The notes: generated from the letters alone by a model not told the origin. A DNA stretch of 64,000 nucleotides from WTFY01 sp965203725 (GCA_965203725.1 CBDBDH010000003.1:1-64000); one strand, 5' to 3'. Positions 14,794-24,811 are shown, numbered from the stretch's first letter. Program-made: numbers and translations.

Positions 14794-16338
14794 ATGGTGA
14801 GCAGGGACAAACTTAAGATTTTTGACACGACACTGCGGGACGGGGAACAAAGCCCGGGTGCCTCGATGACGCGCGATGAGAAAATACGCATCGCCAAGTC
14901 ACTGGAGCGCATGCGCGTGGATATCATCGAGGTCGGTTTTCCGACGGCGAGCGTGGGCGATTTTGAAGCCGTGCAGGCGGTCGCCAGGGTGGTCAAGGAC
15001 AGTACCGTCTGTGGCCTCGCGCGTGCACTCAAGGGCGACATCGAGCGCGCCAGCGAAGCCCTGAAGCCCGCGGCGTCCGCCAGGATCCATACCTTCATCG
15101 CGACTTCGCCGATTCACATGCAGCGCAAGCTGCGCATGAGCGAGGAGCAGGTCATCGAGCAGGCCGTTTCGGCCGTCAGGCTGGCCAGGCAGTACACGGA
15201 TGACGTCGAGTTTTCCCCGGAGGATGCCGGTCGCTCCGAATTCGAGTTCCTGTGCCGGGTCATCGAAAAGGCGATCGAGGCCGGTGCCGGGACCATCAAC
15301 ATCCCGGACACGGTGGGCTACAACATCCCGCACCAGTTCGGGGACCTGGTCGGTCGCCTGATCGAGAATATCCCGGCTTCGGACCGGGTGACTTTTTCCG
15401 TTCACTGCCACAACGACCTGGGACTCGCCTCGGCCAATTCCCTGTCGGCGGTGCTCAAGGGCGCACGCCAGGTGGAGTGCACGATCAACGGCCTGGGTGA
15501 GCGTGCCGGCAATGCCTCGCTGGAGGAGATCGTCATGACCGTGCATACGCGACAGGACGTGTTTCCGTGCATCACGGGACTGGACACCACGCAGATCGTG
15601 CCGACCTCGCGCATGGTCTCGACGATCACGGGCTTTCCCGTGCAGCCCAACAAGGCCATCGTCGGGGCCAATGCCTTCGCGCATGAGGCAGGCATCCACC
15701 AGGATGGCGTGCTCAAGGCCCGCGAGACGTATGAAATCATGCGTGCCGAGGACGTCGGCTGGGCCTCGAACAAGATCGTGCTCGGCAAGCACTCGGGCCG
15801 CAATGCATTTCGCACACGCCTGGACGAGCTGGGCATCACGTTCGACACGGAGGAGGAACTCAACAGTGCCTTTGCGAATTTCAAGGGCCTGGCCGACCGC
15901 AAGCACGAGATCTACGATGAGGACCTGCATGCCCTGGTATCCGATACGAGTTTCGACAACGACGAGTACTGGAAGCTCGTGTCGTTGACGGCCCATTCGG
16001 AGACCGGTGAAACGCCCAGTGCGCAGGTCATCCTGCAAGTGGACGGCGAGGAGAAAACGGCCCGTGCCAGCGGCGGCGGCCCGGTCGATGCCACCTTTTG
16101 CGCCATCGAGGAAATTGTCGACAGCCAGGCACAGCTGCAGCTGTACTCGGTGAACAACATCACGACGGGCACCGATGCCCAGGGCGAGGTCACGGTCCGC
16201 CTGCACAAGGCCGGCAGGATCGTCAACGGCCATGGCGCGGACACCGACATTATCATGGCTTCGGCCAAGGCCTACCTGCACGCACTCAACCGGCTTGCCA
16301 TCCCGGAGCAGCGCGCGCATCCCCAGCATGATGTATGA
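14794..16338 (+). CDS. leuA: 2-isopropylmalate synthase
   Basis: A 514-residue enzyme that condenses 2-ketoisovalerate with acetyl-CoA, the first committed step of leucine synthesis. The N-terminal TIM barrel shows IFDTTLRDGEQSPGASM, EVGFP, the HCHNDLGLA metal motif and the GLGERAGNA motif. The C-terminal LeuA dimer regulatory domain (from about 390) ends in HGADTDIIMASAKAYLHALNRL and binds leucine for feedback inhibition. Preceded by an attenuator leader peptide. Its stop abuts the next ATG. Confidence 0.95.
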   Translation: MVSRDKLKIFDTTLRDGEQSPGASMTRDEKIRIAKSLERMRVDIIEVGFPTASVGDFEAVQAVARVVKDSTVCGLARALKGDIERASEALKPAASARIHTFIATSPIHMQRKLRMSEEQVIEQAVSAVRLARQYTDDVEFSPEDAGRSEFEFLCRVIEKAIEAGAGTINIPDTVGYNIPHQFGDLVGRLIENIPASDRVTFSVHCHNDLGLASANSLSAVLKGARQVECTINGLGERAGNASLEEIVMTVHTRQDVFPCITGLDTTQIVPTSRMVSTITGFPVQPNKAIVGANAFAHEAGIHQDGVLKARETYEIMRAEDVGWASNKIVLGKHSGRNAFRTRLDELGITFDTEEELNSAFANFKGLADRKHEIYDEDLHALVSDTSFDNDEYWKLVSLTAHSETGETPSAQVILQVDGEEKTARASGGGPVDATFCAIEEIVDSQAQLQLYSVNNITTGTDAQGEVTVRLHKAGRIVNGHGADTDIIMASAKAYLHALNRLAIPEQRAHPQHDV

Positions 16339-17082
16339 ATGCCGGTGCCTGTGCTGATGGAGGAACAAAGGCGACTGTATTACCTGGAGAAAATGGGCGT
16401 CCAGGCCTGGGTTCCCAGGACCACCCGACAAGAAGACATCCCGACCGGGTCCGACCTGGAAATTCCGGCTGAACCGGCAAAGCCGCCGGGGCGGTCCGGC
16501 GTAGCTGCGGGTGCGAGTTCGCCCGCCGGCCTGGATGAGCTCAGGAATGTGGTGGCGGCCTGTACCCTGTGTGCCCTGCACCGCACCCGCACGCAGACCG
16601 TGTTCGGATCGGGCAATCCCCAGGCCGACTGGCTCGTGGTCGGTGAGGCCCCGGGTTTCGAGGAGGATCGCCAGGGGCAGCCGTTTGTCGGGCGCGCGGG
16701 ACAGCTGCTGACCAAAATGCTTCGCGCCATCGACCTTGAACGCGAAGAGGTGTTCATCGCCAACATCCTGAAGTGCAGGCCCCCCGACAACCGGGATCCC
16801 AAGCCCCAGGAAATCGGCCACTGCCTGTCCCACCTGAAGCAGCAGATCGGGCTGATCCAGCCGAAGATCATCCTGGCCATGGGCAGGATCGCAGCCCAGT
16901 CCCTGCTGGATACGAACATGGCGATCGGGCGCCTTCGCGACACCGAACAGTACTTTGCGGATACCGGCATCCCGGTCGTGGTCACCTACCACCCCGCGTA
17001 CCTGTTGCGAAGCCCCCAGCAAAAGCGCAAGGCCTGGGAAGACCTCCAGCGAGCGGTGCGCATCCGCGAGTCACGCGAATGA
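16339..17082 (+). CDS. Family 4 uracil-DNA glycosylase
   Basis: A 247-residue protein. The C-terminal 180 residues are a type 4 (iron-sulfur) uracil-DNA glycosylase: CTLCALHRTR (Cys 75 and 78), WLVVGEAPGFEEDRQGQPFVGRAG, KCRPPDNRDPKPQEIGHC supplying the other cluster Cys, and TYHPAYLLRSP. It removes uracil from DNA for base-excision repair. The first 70 residues are a variable linker. ATG 16339 follows the leuA stop immediately, so the genes are likely co-transcribed. Confidence 0.88.
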   Translation: MPVPVLMEEQRRLYYLEKMGVQAWVPRTTRQEDIPTGSDLEIPAEPAKPPGRSGVAAGASSPAGLDELRNVVAACTLCALHRTRTQTVFGSGNPQADWLVVGEAPGFEEDRQGQPFVGRAGQLLTKMLRAIDLEREEVFIANILKCRPPDNRDPKPQEIGHCLSHLKQQIGLIQPKIILAMGRIAAQSLLDTNMAIGRLRDTEQYFADTGIPVVVTYHPAYLLRSPQQKRKAWEDLQRAVRIRESRE

Positions 17083-17146
17083 GCCGAAAGACCGAACCCG
17101 TGGAGAGCCCGGCAGTGGCGCATCCGTTCGCGCGGTCCGCCCGGTC

Positions 17147-17611
17147 ATGAGCGCGGCGCTGAAACAGTCGGCTGTCGGCTTTCGCCGGATGAGCGAACAG
17201 GATTTGACGGCCGTCCTCGACATCGAGCGGCGCAGCTACCAGTTTCCGTGGACCCGGAACATCTTCCTCGACTGCCTGCGCCACGGGCATTCCGCCTGGG
17301 TACTGGAAACCGCCCGGGGCATCATCGGCTACGGGGTGATGTCCGTGCTCGTGCAGGAGTGCCACGTCCTGAACCTGTGCATCGATCCCGATTACCGGGG
17401 GCAGGGCAAGGGCCGGCAGTTGCTCGAGGAACTGTTGATCATCGCACGCGTCCACGAGGCCGATTCCGCATTTCTCGAGGTGCGCACCTCCAACTTCCAG
17501 GCCCTGGCCCTGTACCTTTCGGAAGGCTTCAGGAAGATCGGCACGCGCAGAAACTACTATCCGGCACAGCTGGGCCGGGAGGATGCCGTAATTCTTGCAA
17601 AGAGACTTTGA
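17147..17611 (+). CDS. rimI: Ribosomal protein S18 alanine N-acetyltransferase
   Basis: A 154-residue GNAT acetyltransferase. Family motifs are DIERRSYQFPWT, HVLNLCIDPDYRGQGKGRQLLEELL (acetyl-CoA binding, R/Q-GxGxG/R type) and LEVRTSNFQALALYLSEGFRKIGTRRNYY. It acetylates the N-terminal Ala of S18. It follows the uracil-DNA glycosylase gene in the same direction; in many gammaproteobacteria rimI is near other tRNA/ribosome genes, here prfC. ATG 17147 is chosen because upstream sequence is Pro/Ser/Arg-rich filler. Confidence 0.88.
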   Translation: MSAALKQSAVGFRRMSEQDLTAVLDIERRSYQFPWTRNIFLDCLRHGHSAWVLETARGIIGYGVMSVLVQECHVLNLCIDPDYRGQGKGRQLLEELLIIARVHEADSAFLEVRTSNFQALALYLSEGFRKIGTRRNYYPAQLGREDAVILAKRL

Positions 17612-17705
17612 AAGATCGCCGTACTTGGGCGGGCTTTTCAATCACTGCACGAGCTGAAGGCGCCAGCACGCAGCTGGATGCGCCTTTATCCCGGGAAAAG
17701 ACATC

Positions 17706-19322
17706 ATGAACGATGACAGTTTACTCAGCGAGGTCGACAAGCGGCGCACCTTTGCCATCATCTCCCATCCGGATGCCGGCAAGACGACGATCACCGAAAA
17801 GCTTTTGCTGTTCGGCGGTGCCATCCAGCAGGCCGGCACGGTCAAGGGACGCAAGGCCGCCCGGCACGCGGTCTCGGACTGGATGGAAATGGAAAAACAG
17901 CGCGGTATATCGGTGACCAGTTCGGTCATGCAGTTTGCCTACAGGGACTGTGTGGTGAACCTGCTGGACACCCCGGGGCATGCCGACTTTTCAGAGGACA
18001 CGTACCGCACGCTGACCGCAGTCGATTCCGTCCTGATGGTGATCGACAACGCCAAGGGCGTGGAGGAGCGTACCATCAAGCTCATGGAGGTGTGCCGGTT
18101 GCGCAACACTCCGATCATGACGTTCATCAACAAGATGGACCGCCACGGGCGTGAGCCCATCGAACTGCTGGATGAGGTCGAGCAGGTACTGAAAATCAAG
18201 TGTGCGCCGGTGACCTGGCCCATCGGCATGGGCAAGCTCTTCAAGGGCGTCTTCGACCTGCTCAATGACTCGGTGCATCTTTACGATGCACAGCATGGTG
18301 GCAGGGTGTTGCAGGGCGAGGTGATCGAAGGCCTGCACAATCCGCAACTGGACGAGCGGATCGCCGAGCAGGCCGAGATGCTGCGTGATGAGATCGCGCT
18401 GGTGCAGGGGGCGAGCCACGAGTTCGACCATCGGGCGTACCTCGCCGGCGAGCTGACCCCGGTGTTTTTCGGATCCGCGATCAACAATTTCGGGATCGCC
18501 GAGCTGCTGGATCGATTTATCAGGTACGCGCCGCCCCCGCAGTCGAGGACCGTCAGCCGTCCCGGCAGACCGCCCCGGGACCTGGACGCCAGCGAGGAAA
18601 AATTCTCGGGCTTTGTCTTCAAGATCCAGGCCAACATGGACCCCAATCACCGCGACCGGCTGGCCTTTCTGCGGGTATGTTCGGGCAGCTTCTACAAGGG
18701 CATGAAGCTGCAGCATGTGCGCCTGAACCGGGACATCAAGGTCAACGGCGCACTGGCCTTTGTGGCCTCGAACCGGGAACAGGTGGAACGGGCGTATCCC
18801 GGGGACATCATCGGCCTGCACAACCATGGCACGATCCGCATCGGGGATGCCTTCACGCAGGGCGAGAAACTGGCATTCGGCGGGATCCCGAGTTTTGCCC
18901 CGGAACTGTTCCGGCGAGCCTTCCTGATAGATCCTTTGAAGATCAAGGCGTTAAACAAAGGACTTACCCAGCTTTGTGAGGAAGGAGCGACCCAGCTGTT
19001 TCGACCGCAGGCCGGCAACGAGTTGATCCTCGGTGCGGTCGGCGCCCTGCAGTTCGACGTGGTCCAGCACCGCCTCAGGCATGAATACAAGGTGGACTGC
19101 CGCTTTGAGCAGGTCAACGTTCAGGCGGCTCGCTGGGTGGTATGCGACGACCCGGACAAGCTGCTCGAATTCAAGAACAGGCTGGCTGCCCACCTCGCCG
19201 TGGATCATGGCGGTGAACTGGTGTACATGGCACCTTCGCGCGTCAACCTGCAGATCGTCATGGAAAAATGGCCGGATATTGAATTTCGTGCAACGCGGGA
19301 GCACGCCGGCGCGATCGACTGA
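17706..19322 (+). CDS. prfC: Peptide chain release factor 3
   Basis: A 538-residue translational GTPase that recycles RF1/RF2 after termination. The G motifs are visible: SHPDAGKTT (about 20-28), the RGIS switch I, DTPGHADFSEDTYRTL, and NKMDR. The C-terminal domain includes FAPELFRRAFLIDPLKIKALNKGL and ends DIEFRATREHAGAID. Length and order are standard. It is followed by cmoA 37 bases later in the same direction. Confidence 0.95.
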   Translation: MNDDSLLSEVDKRRTFAIISHPDAGKTTITEKLLLFGGAIQQAGTVKGRKAARHAVSDWMEMEKQRGISVTSSVMQFAYRDCVVNLLDTPGHADFSEDTYRTLTAVDSVLMVIDNAKGVEERTIKLMEVCRLRNTPIMTFINKMDRHGREPIELLDEVEQVLKIKCAPVTWPIGMGKLFKGVFDLLNDSVHLYDAQHGGRVLQGEVIEGLHNPQLDERIAEQAEMLRDEIALVQGASHEFDHRAYLAGELTPVFFGSAINNFGIAELLDRFIRYAPPPQSRTVSRPGRPPRDLDASEEKFSGFVFKIQANMDPNHRDRLAFLRVCSGSFYKGMKLQHVRLNRDIKVNGALAFVASNREQVERAYPGDIIGLHNHGTIRIGDAFTQGEKLAFGGIPSFAPELFRRAFLIDPLKIKALNKGLTQLCEEGATQLFRPQAGNELILGAVGALQFDVVQHRLRHEYKVDCRFEQVNVQAARWVVCDDPDKLLEFKNRLAAHLAVDHGGELVYMAPSRVNLQIVMEKWPDIEFRATREHAGAID

Positions 19323-19359
19323 CGAGGCGATCTGCGCTCAAACCCCGAAACCTGCACCC

Positions 19360-20088
19360 ATGTCTGCTTCGAGAAAAGACCGCATCTACCTGCAAAGGCA
19401 CACCCAGTCGGGTGATTTCGTCTTCGATGAGGCCGTCGCTGAGGTTTTCGAGGACATGATTGCACGTTCCGTTCCCGGGTATGAGGCGGTCCATCGGCTG
19501 TTGCGGGTCGTGGCCCGGAAGTTCGTATCAAAAGGCAGTTCGGTCTATGACCTTGGCTGCTCACTGGGGGCGGCATCCTTTTGTGTTTGCCAGGCGACTC
19601 CGCATGCCCGCGTGATCGCCGTTGATAACTCCGAAGCCATGGTTCACCGCTTGCAGCAAAAGCTCGACGGACAGCACCCAGATGCACGCATCCAGCCGGT
19701 GTGCGCGGACATTACCGAGGTCGAGATTGAAAATGCCTCGCTTGTCATTCTCAATTACACCTTGCAGTTCGTCGATCCGGCAAGGCGTGATGCTCTCATC
19801 CGCAAGATCTATTCGGGGTTGCGCCGGGATGCAGCCTTGCTGCTGTCCGAAAAAGTCCGCTACACGGACCACGACGAGGATACCCGGATGCAAGGCCTGC
19901 ACGAGAAATTCAAGCAGGGGCAGCGCTACAGCGCCCTTGAAATCGCCCGCAAAAGGGAGGCGCTAGAGAACGTCCTGATCCGCGACACCCATGAACAGCA
20001 CCGGTCACGCCTGTACCGTGCCGGCTTCTCCCGGGTCTTCGCCTTGATGCAGCACCTCAATTTCATTACCTACCTGGCGATCAAGTGA
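19360..20088 (+). CDS. cmoA: Carboxy-S-adenosyl-L-methionine synthase
   Basis: A 242-residue SAM-dependent enzyme that makes carboxy-SAM from SAM and prephenate for wobble uridine modification of tRNA. Motifs are FDEAVAEVFEDMIARSVPGY, VYDLGCSLGAAS (SAM-binding) and LNYTLQFVDPARR. ATG 19360 gives the usual CmoA start (MSASRKDRIYL...). Its stop overlaps the cmoB start by one base (TGATG), which indicates tight coupling. Confidence 0.93.
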   Translation: MSASRKDRIYLQRHTQSGDFVFDEAVAEVFEDMIARSVPGYEAVHRLLRVVARKFVSKGSSVYDLGCSLGAASFCVCQATPHARVIAVDNSEAMVHRLQQKLDGQHPDARIQPVCADITEVEIENASLVILNYTLQFVDPARRDALIRKIYSGLRRDAALLLSEKVRYTDHDEDTRMQGLHEKFKQGQRYSALEIARKREALENVLIRDTHEQHRSRLYRAGFSRVFALMQHLNFITYLAIK

Positions 20089-21068
20089 TGGGAAGGTTCT
20101 CGCAGCTGGCCTCATCGCTTGAACGTGCCGGGCTTGATATCGCGATCACGCCGTTGCTGGAGCTGGCTCAGCACCGCTACGCACATCCTAGGCACCGCCA
20201 CTTCGACGACTGGCAGCACCGCATTGATTCATTGCCGGATGTTGCCCCGTCGTTCATCGATCTGGATCGCGCAGCCCCCGAGATCGGTCGGGCAGCCGAC
20301 TGTACAAGCGAACAGCGCGACTCGCTGATGCAGAGTCTGCAGGCCCTGTGCCCTTGGCGCAAGGGGCCGTTCAGCGTGTTCGGAATCGACATCGATGCCG
20401 AGTGGCACAGTGACTGGAAATGGGCGCGCATCGCCCCGCACCTCGGCAGTCTTAAAAACTGCAATGTACTGGATGTCGGTTGTGGAAATGGGTATTACGC
20501 ACTGCGCATGCAGGGTCTTGGCGCGCGGCTGGTGCTGGGCCTTGAGCCCATGTGGGTGCACGTGTTCCAGTTCTCGGCACTGCAGAAGTACCTGCAGCAA
20601 CCGCAGCGTATCTTTGTCCTGCCCCTGAGGCTCGAGGAATTGCCGCAGGCACTGTCGGGCTTTGACCTGGCGTTCTCCATGGGCGTGCTGTACCACAGCA
20701 GGCAGCCCCGGGAACACCTGGGCCGGGTGTTCAACCTGTTGCGCGAGGGTGGCCGGATTGTGCTCGAGACCCTGATCATCGAGGACCGCGTGGCCGAGGC
20801 ACTGGTCCCGGCGGCACGTTATGCGAACATGAAGAACGTCTGGGTGATCCCGAGCTACACGCTTCTGAAAGCCTGGCTGGTGGAAGCCGGCTTTGAGACG
20901 GTGCGGTTGCTGGACCAGTCTGTGACCACCCCCCAGGAGCAGCGCCCGACGGAATGGATGACCGGGCATTCCCTGGCACATGCCCTGGACCCGAACGATC
21001 CCGGGCAGACCATCGAGGGGTATCCGGCACCGTTGCGTGCCTGCATCGTTGCCAAAAAACCTGCCTGA
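20088..21068 (+). CDS. cmoB: tRNA U34 carboxymethyltransferase
   Basis: A 326-residue enzyme that transfers the carboxymethyl group from carboxy-SAM to 5-hydroxyuridine 34 of tRNA. Motifs are WRKGPFSVFGIDIDAEWHSDWKW, NVLDVGCGNGYYALRMQGLGA, AFSMGVLYHSRQPREHL and RYANMKNVWVIPS. ATG 20088 overlaps the cmoA stop. A GTG at 20085 is also possible, but ATG fits the family better. Confidence 0.94.
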   Translation: MGRFSQLASSLERAGLDIAITPLLELAQHRYAHPRHRHFDDWQHRIDSLPDVAPSFIDLDRAAPEIGRAADCTSEQRDSLMQSLQALCPWRKGPFSVFGIDIDAEWHSDWKWARIAPHLGSLKNCNVLDVGCGNGYYALRMQGLGARLVLGLEPMWVHVFQFSALQKYLQQPQRIFVLPLRLEELPQALSGFDLAFSMGVLYHSRQPREHLGRVFNLLREGGRIVLETLIIEDRVAEALVPAARYANMKNVWVIPSYTLLKAWLVEAGFETVRLLDQSVTTPQEQRPTEWMTGHSLAHALDPNDPGQTIEGYPAPLRACIVAKKPA

Positions 21069-21089
21069 TTTCGTTGCCTGTGCCGGGAG

Positions 21090-21413
21090 CTATTCCTCCA
21101 GGTACTGGCGCTTGCCTTGCACCGCCTCCCACTGACCGGCATCCTCCGGGGCGGCAATGACGGTGGCCAGGACCGGCCACTTCCGGGACAGTTGCTCGTT
21201 GAGGGCCAGGAATTCCTGCTGGGATTCCGGCAGGTCGTCTTCGCTGACGATGGCATTGACCGGGCACTCCGTTTCGCACATGGCGCAGTCGATGCAGTCT
21301 TCGGGGTCAATCACCAGCATGTTCGGCCCTTCATGGAAGCAGTCGACCGGGCACACTTCCACGCAGTCCGTGTACTTACACTTGATGCAGGCTTCGGTGA
21401 CGACGAATGTCAT
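21090..21413 (-). CDS. fdxA: 7-iron ferredoxin
   Basis: A 107-residue ferredoxin with one [3Fe-4S] and one [4Fe-4S] cluster, judged by ACIKCKYTDCVEVCPVDCFHEG at the N-terminus and EDCIDCAMCETECPVNAI at residues 39-56. The long helical C-terminal extension (LSRKWP...AAPEDAGQW) is the FdxA family feature. It transfers electrons in the cytoplasm. It lies beside mutS on the same strand, the common gammaproteobacterial fdxA-mutS arrangement. Confidence 0.93.
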   Translation of the reverse strand: MTFVVTEACIKCKYTDCVEVCPVDCFHEGPNMLVIDPEDCIDCAMCETECPVNAIVSEDDLPESQQEFLALNEQLSRKWPVLATVIAAPEDAGQWEAVQGKRQYLEE

Positions 21414-21518
21414 GGGATCGGGAATAAACGAGTGCCGGGGCAGGCAGGCATGGTAGCAAAAACGAGCCGCTTCAAAAACACGCCCGCCAGGGAGGGAGGT
21501 CAGGGTGGGGTCGTGCGG

Positions 21519-24086
21519 TCATGACCGCTCACGCCCGAGGTGCTTGAGCTTGTAGAGCACCTGCAGGGCATCCCTGGGCGTCAGCTCGTCGGGGTCGATG
21601 TTCTCCAGGTACTCGATCATCGGGTGGTTCAGGCGGTCCTCGAGCCGGAGTCCCGGTTGTGCAGCGGAGGCGGGCTTGGCGGATTCTTCCGTGGCGTGCT
21701 CGAGCTGTCTCAGCTTGAGTCTGGCCCCGGCGATCACCGACTTGGGGATGCCGGCCAGCTGGGCCACCTGCAGGCCGTAACTCTGGTTGGCCGGACCCTC
21801 CTTGACGGCATGCAGGAAGATGATCCTGTCGCCATGCTCCACCGCATCGATGTGCACATTGCAGATGTTCTCGAAATGTTCCGGCAACTGCGTGAGCTCG
21901 AAATAGTGGGTCGCGAACAGGCCGTAGGAGCGGTTGACCGTACTGAGGTGCTCGGCACAGGACCAGGCCAGGGAAAGCCCGTCATAGGTGCTCGTGCCGC
22001 GTCCGATTTCATCCATGAGCACCAGGCTGGAGGCGCTGGCATTGTTGAGGATGTTGGCGGCTTCGGTCATCTCGACCATGAAGGTGGAGTAGCCGGCACT
22101 GAGATCGTCCGAGGCGCCGATGCGGGTGTAGATGGCCTCCAGCGGGCCCAGGGTGGCCGACTCGGCCGGCACGTAGCTGCCGGCATGGGCCAGCCAGCAG
22201 ATCAGTGCGACCTGGCGCATGTACGTGGATTTGCCGCCCATGTTCGGACCGGTGATGATGAGCATCTTGCGCGAGGCATCCAGGCAGGCGTCATTGGCCG
22301 TGAAGGGGCCTTCCTGGACCTGCTCGATCACCGGATGCCTTCCCTGCCGGATGTCGATGCGGTCTTCATCGGTGAACTGCGGTCGCACGTAGTTCAGGGT
22401 CAGGGCCCGTTCCGCCAGCGTGACCAGCGCATCCAGCTGCGAAAGCCCCAGTGCGCAGCTTCGCAAGGTGTCCAGTTCCCCGATCAGTTCATCCAGGAGC
22501 TGCTCGTACAGGAATTTCTCCCGCTTCAGGGCACGCTCCCTGGAGCTCAGGACCTCGTCCTCGAATCGCTTCAGCTCGGCCGTGATGTACCTCTCGGTGT
22601 TCTTCAGGGTCTGCCTGCGCGTGTAATGCCCGGGAACCCGGTCTGCATGCATGCGCGAGACCTCGATGTAATAGCCATGCACACGGTTGTAGGCGACCTT
22701 CAGGGAGGCGATCCGGGTGGCGAGCTTCTCTCGCTGCTCCAGGTCCAGCAGGAACCGGTTGGCATTCGTGTGCAGGCTGCGCAACTGGTCCAGCTCCTCG
22801 TCCAGGCCCGCTCGGATGACCCCGCCATCGCGAATCAGTGCAGGCGGATCATCGGCCAGGCTGCGCTCAAGGATGGAGGTCAGCGGCGTCAGTCCATCGA
22901 GCCCGTGTGCGCACTCCTGCAGCAGGGACTCGCTGTAGTGCGCGATGGCCTCCCGGATCCCGGGGGCCACGACCAGGGTGGCCCGCAGGGCATCGAGGTC
23001 CCGGGGCTGTGCGGTGCGAAGGGCAATGCGGCTGCGGATACGCTCGATATCGTTGACCGCACCAAGCCGCTCCTGCAGGGACTCGATTTCGTTGAACTCG
23101 ATCAGCTGCGTGATGGCCCCAAGGCGCTTTTGCAACACGTCGCGGTTGCGGGTCGGCTGGCACAGCCAGCCGCGCAAGTGGCGTGCACCCATGGTCGATA
23201 CGCTGCGGTCCAGGATGCCGATGAGGCTGTGCGTCTTTTGTCCGCGCGTGGACTGCTCGATCTCCAGGTTGGTCCTCGAGACGCCGTCGATTTGCAGGTA
23301 CTCGTCATCCCTGTACAGCTGCAGCCCGTCGATGTGGGGCAGGGCGGATTTTTGCGTGTCCTTGACGTACTGGAGCAGGGCCCCGGCCGCGGCGATGGCA
23401 AGTGGCTGGTCCTTGCATCCGTACCCACCCAGGTCATGTACCCCGAACTGCTGGCACAGGGCGGCGGTCGCGCTCTCGGTCTCGAAGTGCCAGACCGGCA
23501 GGTGCCGGCATGCGATACCGTTTTTCAGCGCAAGCCCGGCGTCTTCGGGCAGCAGCACCTCGGCGGGCTGGATGCGCTCGATCTCGGCGTCGAGCTGCAC
23601 GGTGGCAGGGCAGGTCTGCACGATGAACCTGCCGGTACTGAGATCGAGGTAGGCGAGTCCTGCAGCATCCTCGACCGGGCACACCGCCAGCAGGTAGTTT
23701 TCCCGGTTGTGTTCGAGCAACTGGCTCTCGGTCACCGTGCCGGGCGTGATGATCCGGGTCACCTTGCGCTCCACCAGGCCCTTGCTGTCGGCCGGGTCGC
23801 CCACCTGGTCGCAGATCACCACCGACTCGCCCCGGCGCAGCAGCTTGACCAGGTAGTTTTCGACGGCATGCACCGGCACGCCGGCCATGGGAACCTCGTC
23901 GGCGGCATTCTTGTTTCGCGAGGTCAGGGTCAGGTCCAGCAGCTTCGCGGCATGCCGGGCGTCCTCGAAGAACAGTTCGAAGAAATCACCCATGCGGTAA
24001 AACAGCAGCATGTCCGGGTGCTCGGACTTGATGCGCAGGTACTGCTGCATCATGGGGGTGTGTTTCGCGGGGGAGCGTGCGATCAT
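21519..24086 (-). CDS. mutS: DNA mismatch repair ATPase MutS
   Basis: An 855-residue full-length MutS. The N-terminal mismatch-reading domain shows MMQQYLRIKSEHPDMLLFYRMGDFFELF with the Phe-x-Glu motif. The ATPase domain has Walker A GPNMGGKSTYMRQ (about 613), Walker B LVLMDEIGRGTSTYDG and the signature ATHYFELT. It recognises mismatches and recruits MutL. It is transcribed divergently from pncC-recA, with only about 50 bases between. Confidence 0.96.
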   Translation of the reverse strand: MIARSPAKHTPMMQQYLRIKSEHPDMLLFYRMGDFFELFFEDARHAAKLLDLTLTSRNKNAADEVPMAGVPVHAVENYLVKLLRRGESVVICDQVGDPADSKGLVERKVTRIITPGTVTESQLLEHNRENYLLAVCPVEDAAGLAYLDLSTGRFIVQTCPATVQLDAEIERIQPAEVLLPEDAGLALKNGIACRHLPVWHFETESATAALCQQFGVHDLGGYGCKDQPLAIAAAGALLQYVKDTQKSALPHIDGLQLYRDDEYLQIDGVSRTNLEIEQSTRGQKTHSLIGILDRSVSTMGARHLRGWLCQPTRNRDVLQKRLGAITQLIEFNEIESLQERLGAVNDIERIRSRIALRTAQPRDLDALRATLVVAPGIREAIAHYSESLLQECAHGLDGLTPLTSILERSLADDPPALIRDGGVIRAGLDEELDQLRSLHTNANRFLLDLEQREKLATRIASLKVAYNRVHGYYIEVSRMHADRVPGHYTRRQTLKNTERYITAELKRFEDEVLSSRERALKREKFLYEQLLDELIGELDTLRSCALGLSQLDALVTLAERALTLNYVRPQFTDEDRIDIRQGRHPVIEQVQEGPFTANDACLDASRKMLIITGPNMGGKSTYMRQVALICWLAHAGSYVPAESATLGPLEAIYTRIGASDDLSAGYSTFMVEMTEAANILNNASASSLVLMDEIGRGTSTYDGLSLAWSCAEHLSTVNRSYGLFATHYFELTQLPEHFENICNVHIDAVEHGDRIIFLHAVKEGPANQSYGLQVAQLAGIPKSVIAGARLKLRQLEHATEESAKPASAAQPGLRLEDRLNHPMIEYLENIDPDELTPRDALQVLYKLKHLGRERS

Positions 24087-24135
24087 GGCAAAAGTCTAAC
24101 CAAGAATCAGAAATTAGACAGCATAAATTGACCCC

Positions 24136-24639
24136 GTGATCAAAACACCCTCATCCGACGTCCGGGCCCTGCTGCAAGCGCTTGCAAAGCGGATGACAGA
24201 GCACGGCCTGCGCCTGGCCACCGCAGAGTCTTGCACCGGCGGGCTGCTGGCCCAGTGGATGACCACGCTGCCCGGCAGCTCGGACTGGTTTGAATGCGGC
24301 TATGTCACCTACAGCAACACCGCCAAGGTCAATCTGCTCCAGGTCGCACCGCAGGCGCTGGAAATTCATGGTGCCGTGAGCCCGCAGGTGGCCGAGCAGA
24401 TGGCAGGCGGCGCCCTGGGTCTCAGTGGCGTGGATCTTGCCGTCTCGGTGACCGGGATTGCAGGCCCGGGTGGCGGCAGCGGCGAAAAACCCGTGGGTAC
24501 GGTTTACCTGGGCGTGGCCCGGCGTGAGCAGCCCGTGGTCACGGTGCATCGAGTGTTCAAGGGGGAGCGCGATGCCATCCGCGAGCAAAGTGCGGGCCTG
24601 GCGCTTGCCCTGCTGATGGAGCACTGCACCGGCGCGTGA
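24136..24639 (+). CDS. pncC: Nicotinamide-nucleotide amidase (CinA C-terminal family)
   Basis: A 167-residue protein equal to the CinA C-terminal domain only. Motifs are LATAESCTGGLLAQWMT, GYVTYSN-KV and VSVTGIAGPGGGSGEKPVGTVYLG. It deamidates NMN to nicotinate mononucleotide in the pyridine nucleotide cycle. It starts at GTG 24136. Its position between mutS and recA is the standard one in gammaproteobacteria. Confidence 0.92.
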   Translation: MIKTPSSDVRALLQALAKRMTEHGLRLATAESCTGGLLAQWMTTLPGSSDWFECGYVTYSNTAKVNLLQVAPQALEIHGAVSPQVAEQMAGGALGLSGVDLAVSVTGIAGPGGGSGEKPVGTVYLGVARREQPVVTVHRVFKGERDAIREQSAGLALALLMEHCTGA

Positions 24640-24811
24640 TCCGGACCGTAGCGGTTGGTATGTGAGGGAAGTTTCGCGTCTACCCGCGTCCCGGTATGAT
24701 AAGGTGGCACGCAAGGGATGCAGGTCGGACAGCGCGGGAAATACCCCGAAATTTCGCACGGCCATTCCAGGCAACCAGGTCACAGTTTTTATTTGAAGTC
24801 AGAGGTGAGCA

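Noticed and set aside
14899..17022. 707-residue minus-strand frame
   Set aside because: Antisense to leuA and the uracil-DNA glycosylase gene; no domain pattern, a by-product of high GC.
21540..24131. 863-residue plus-strand frame
   Set aside because: It is the antisense shadow of mutS; the protein is Gly/Val/Arg-rich without motifs.
24640..24811. LexA box upstream of recA
   Set aside because: No sequence near the E. coli or Pseudomonas CTG-N10-CAG pattern with proper core was found; a different SOS motif may be used.
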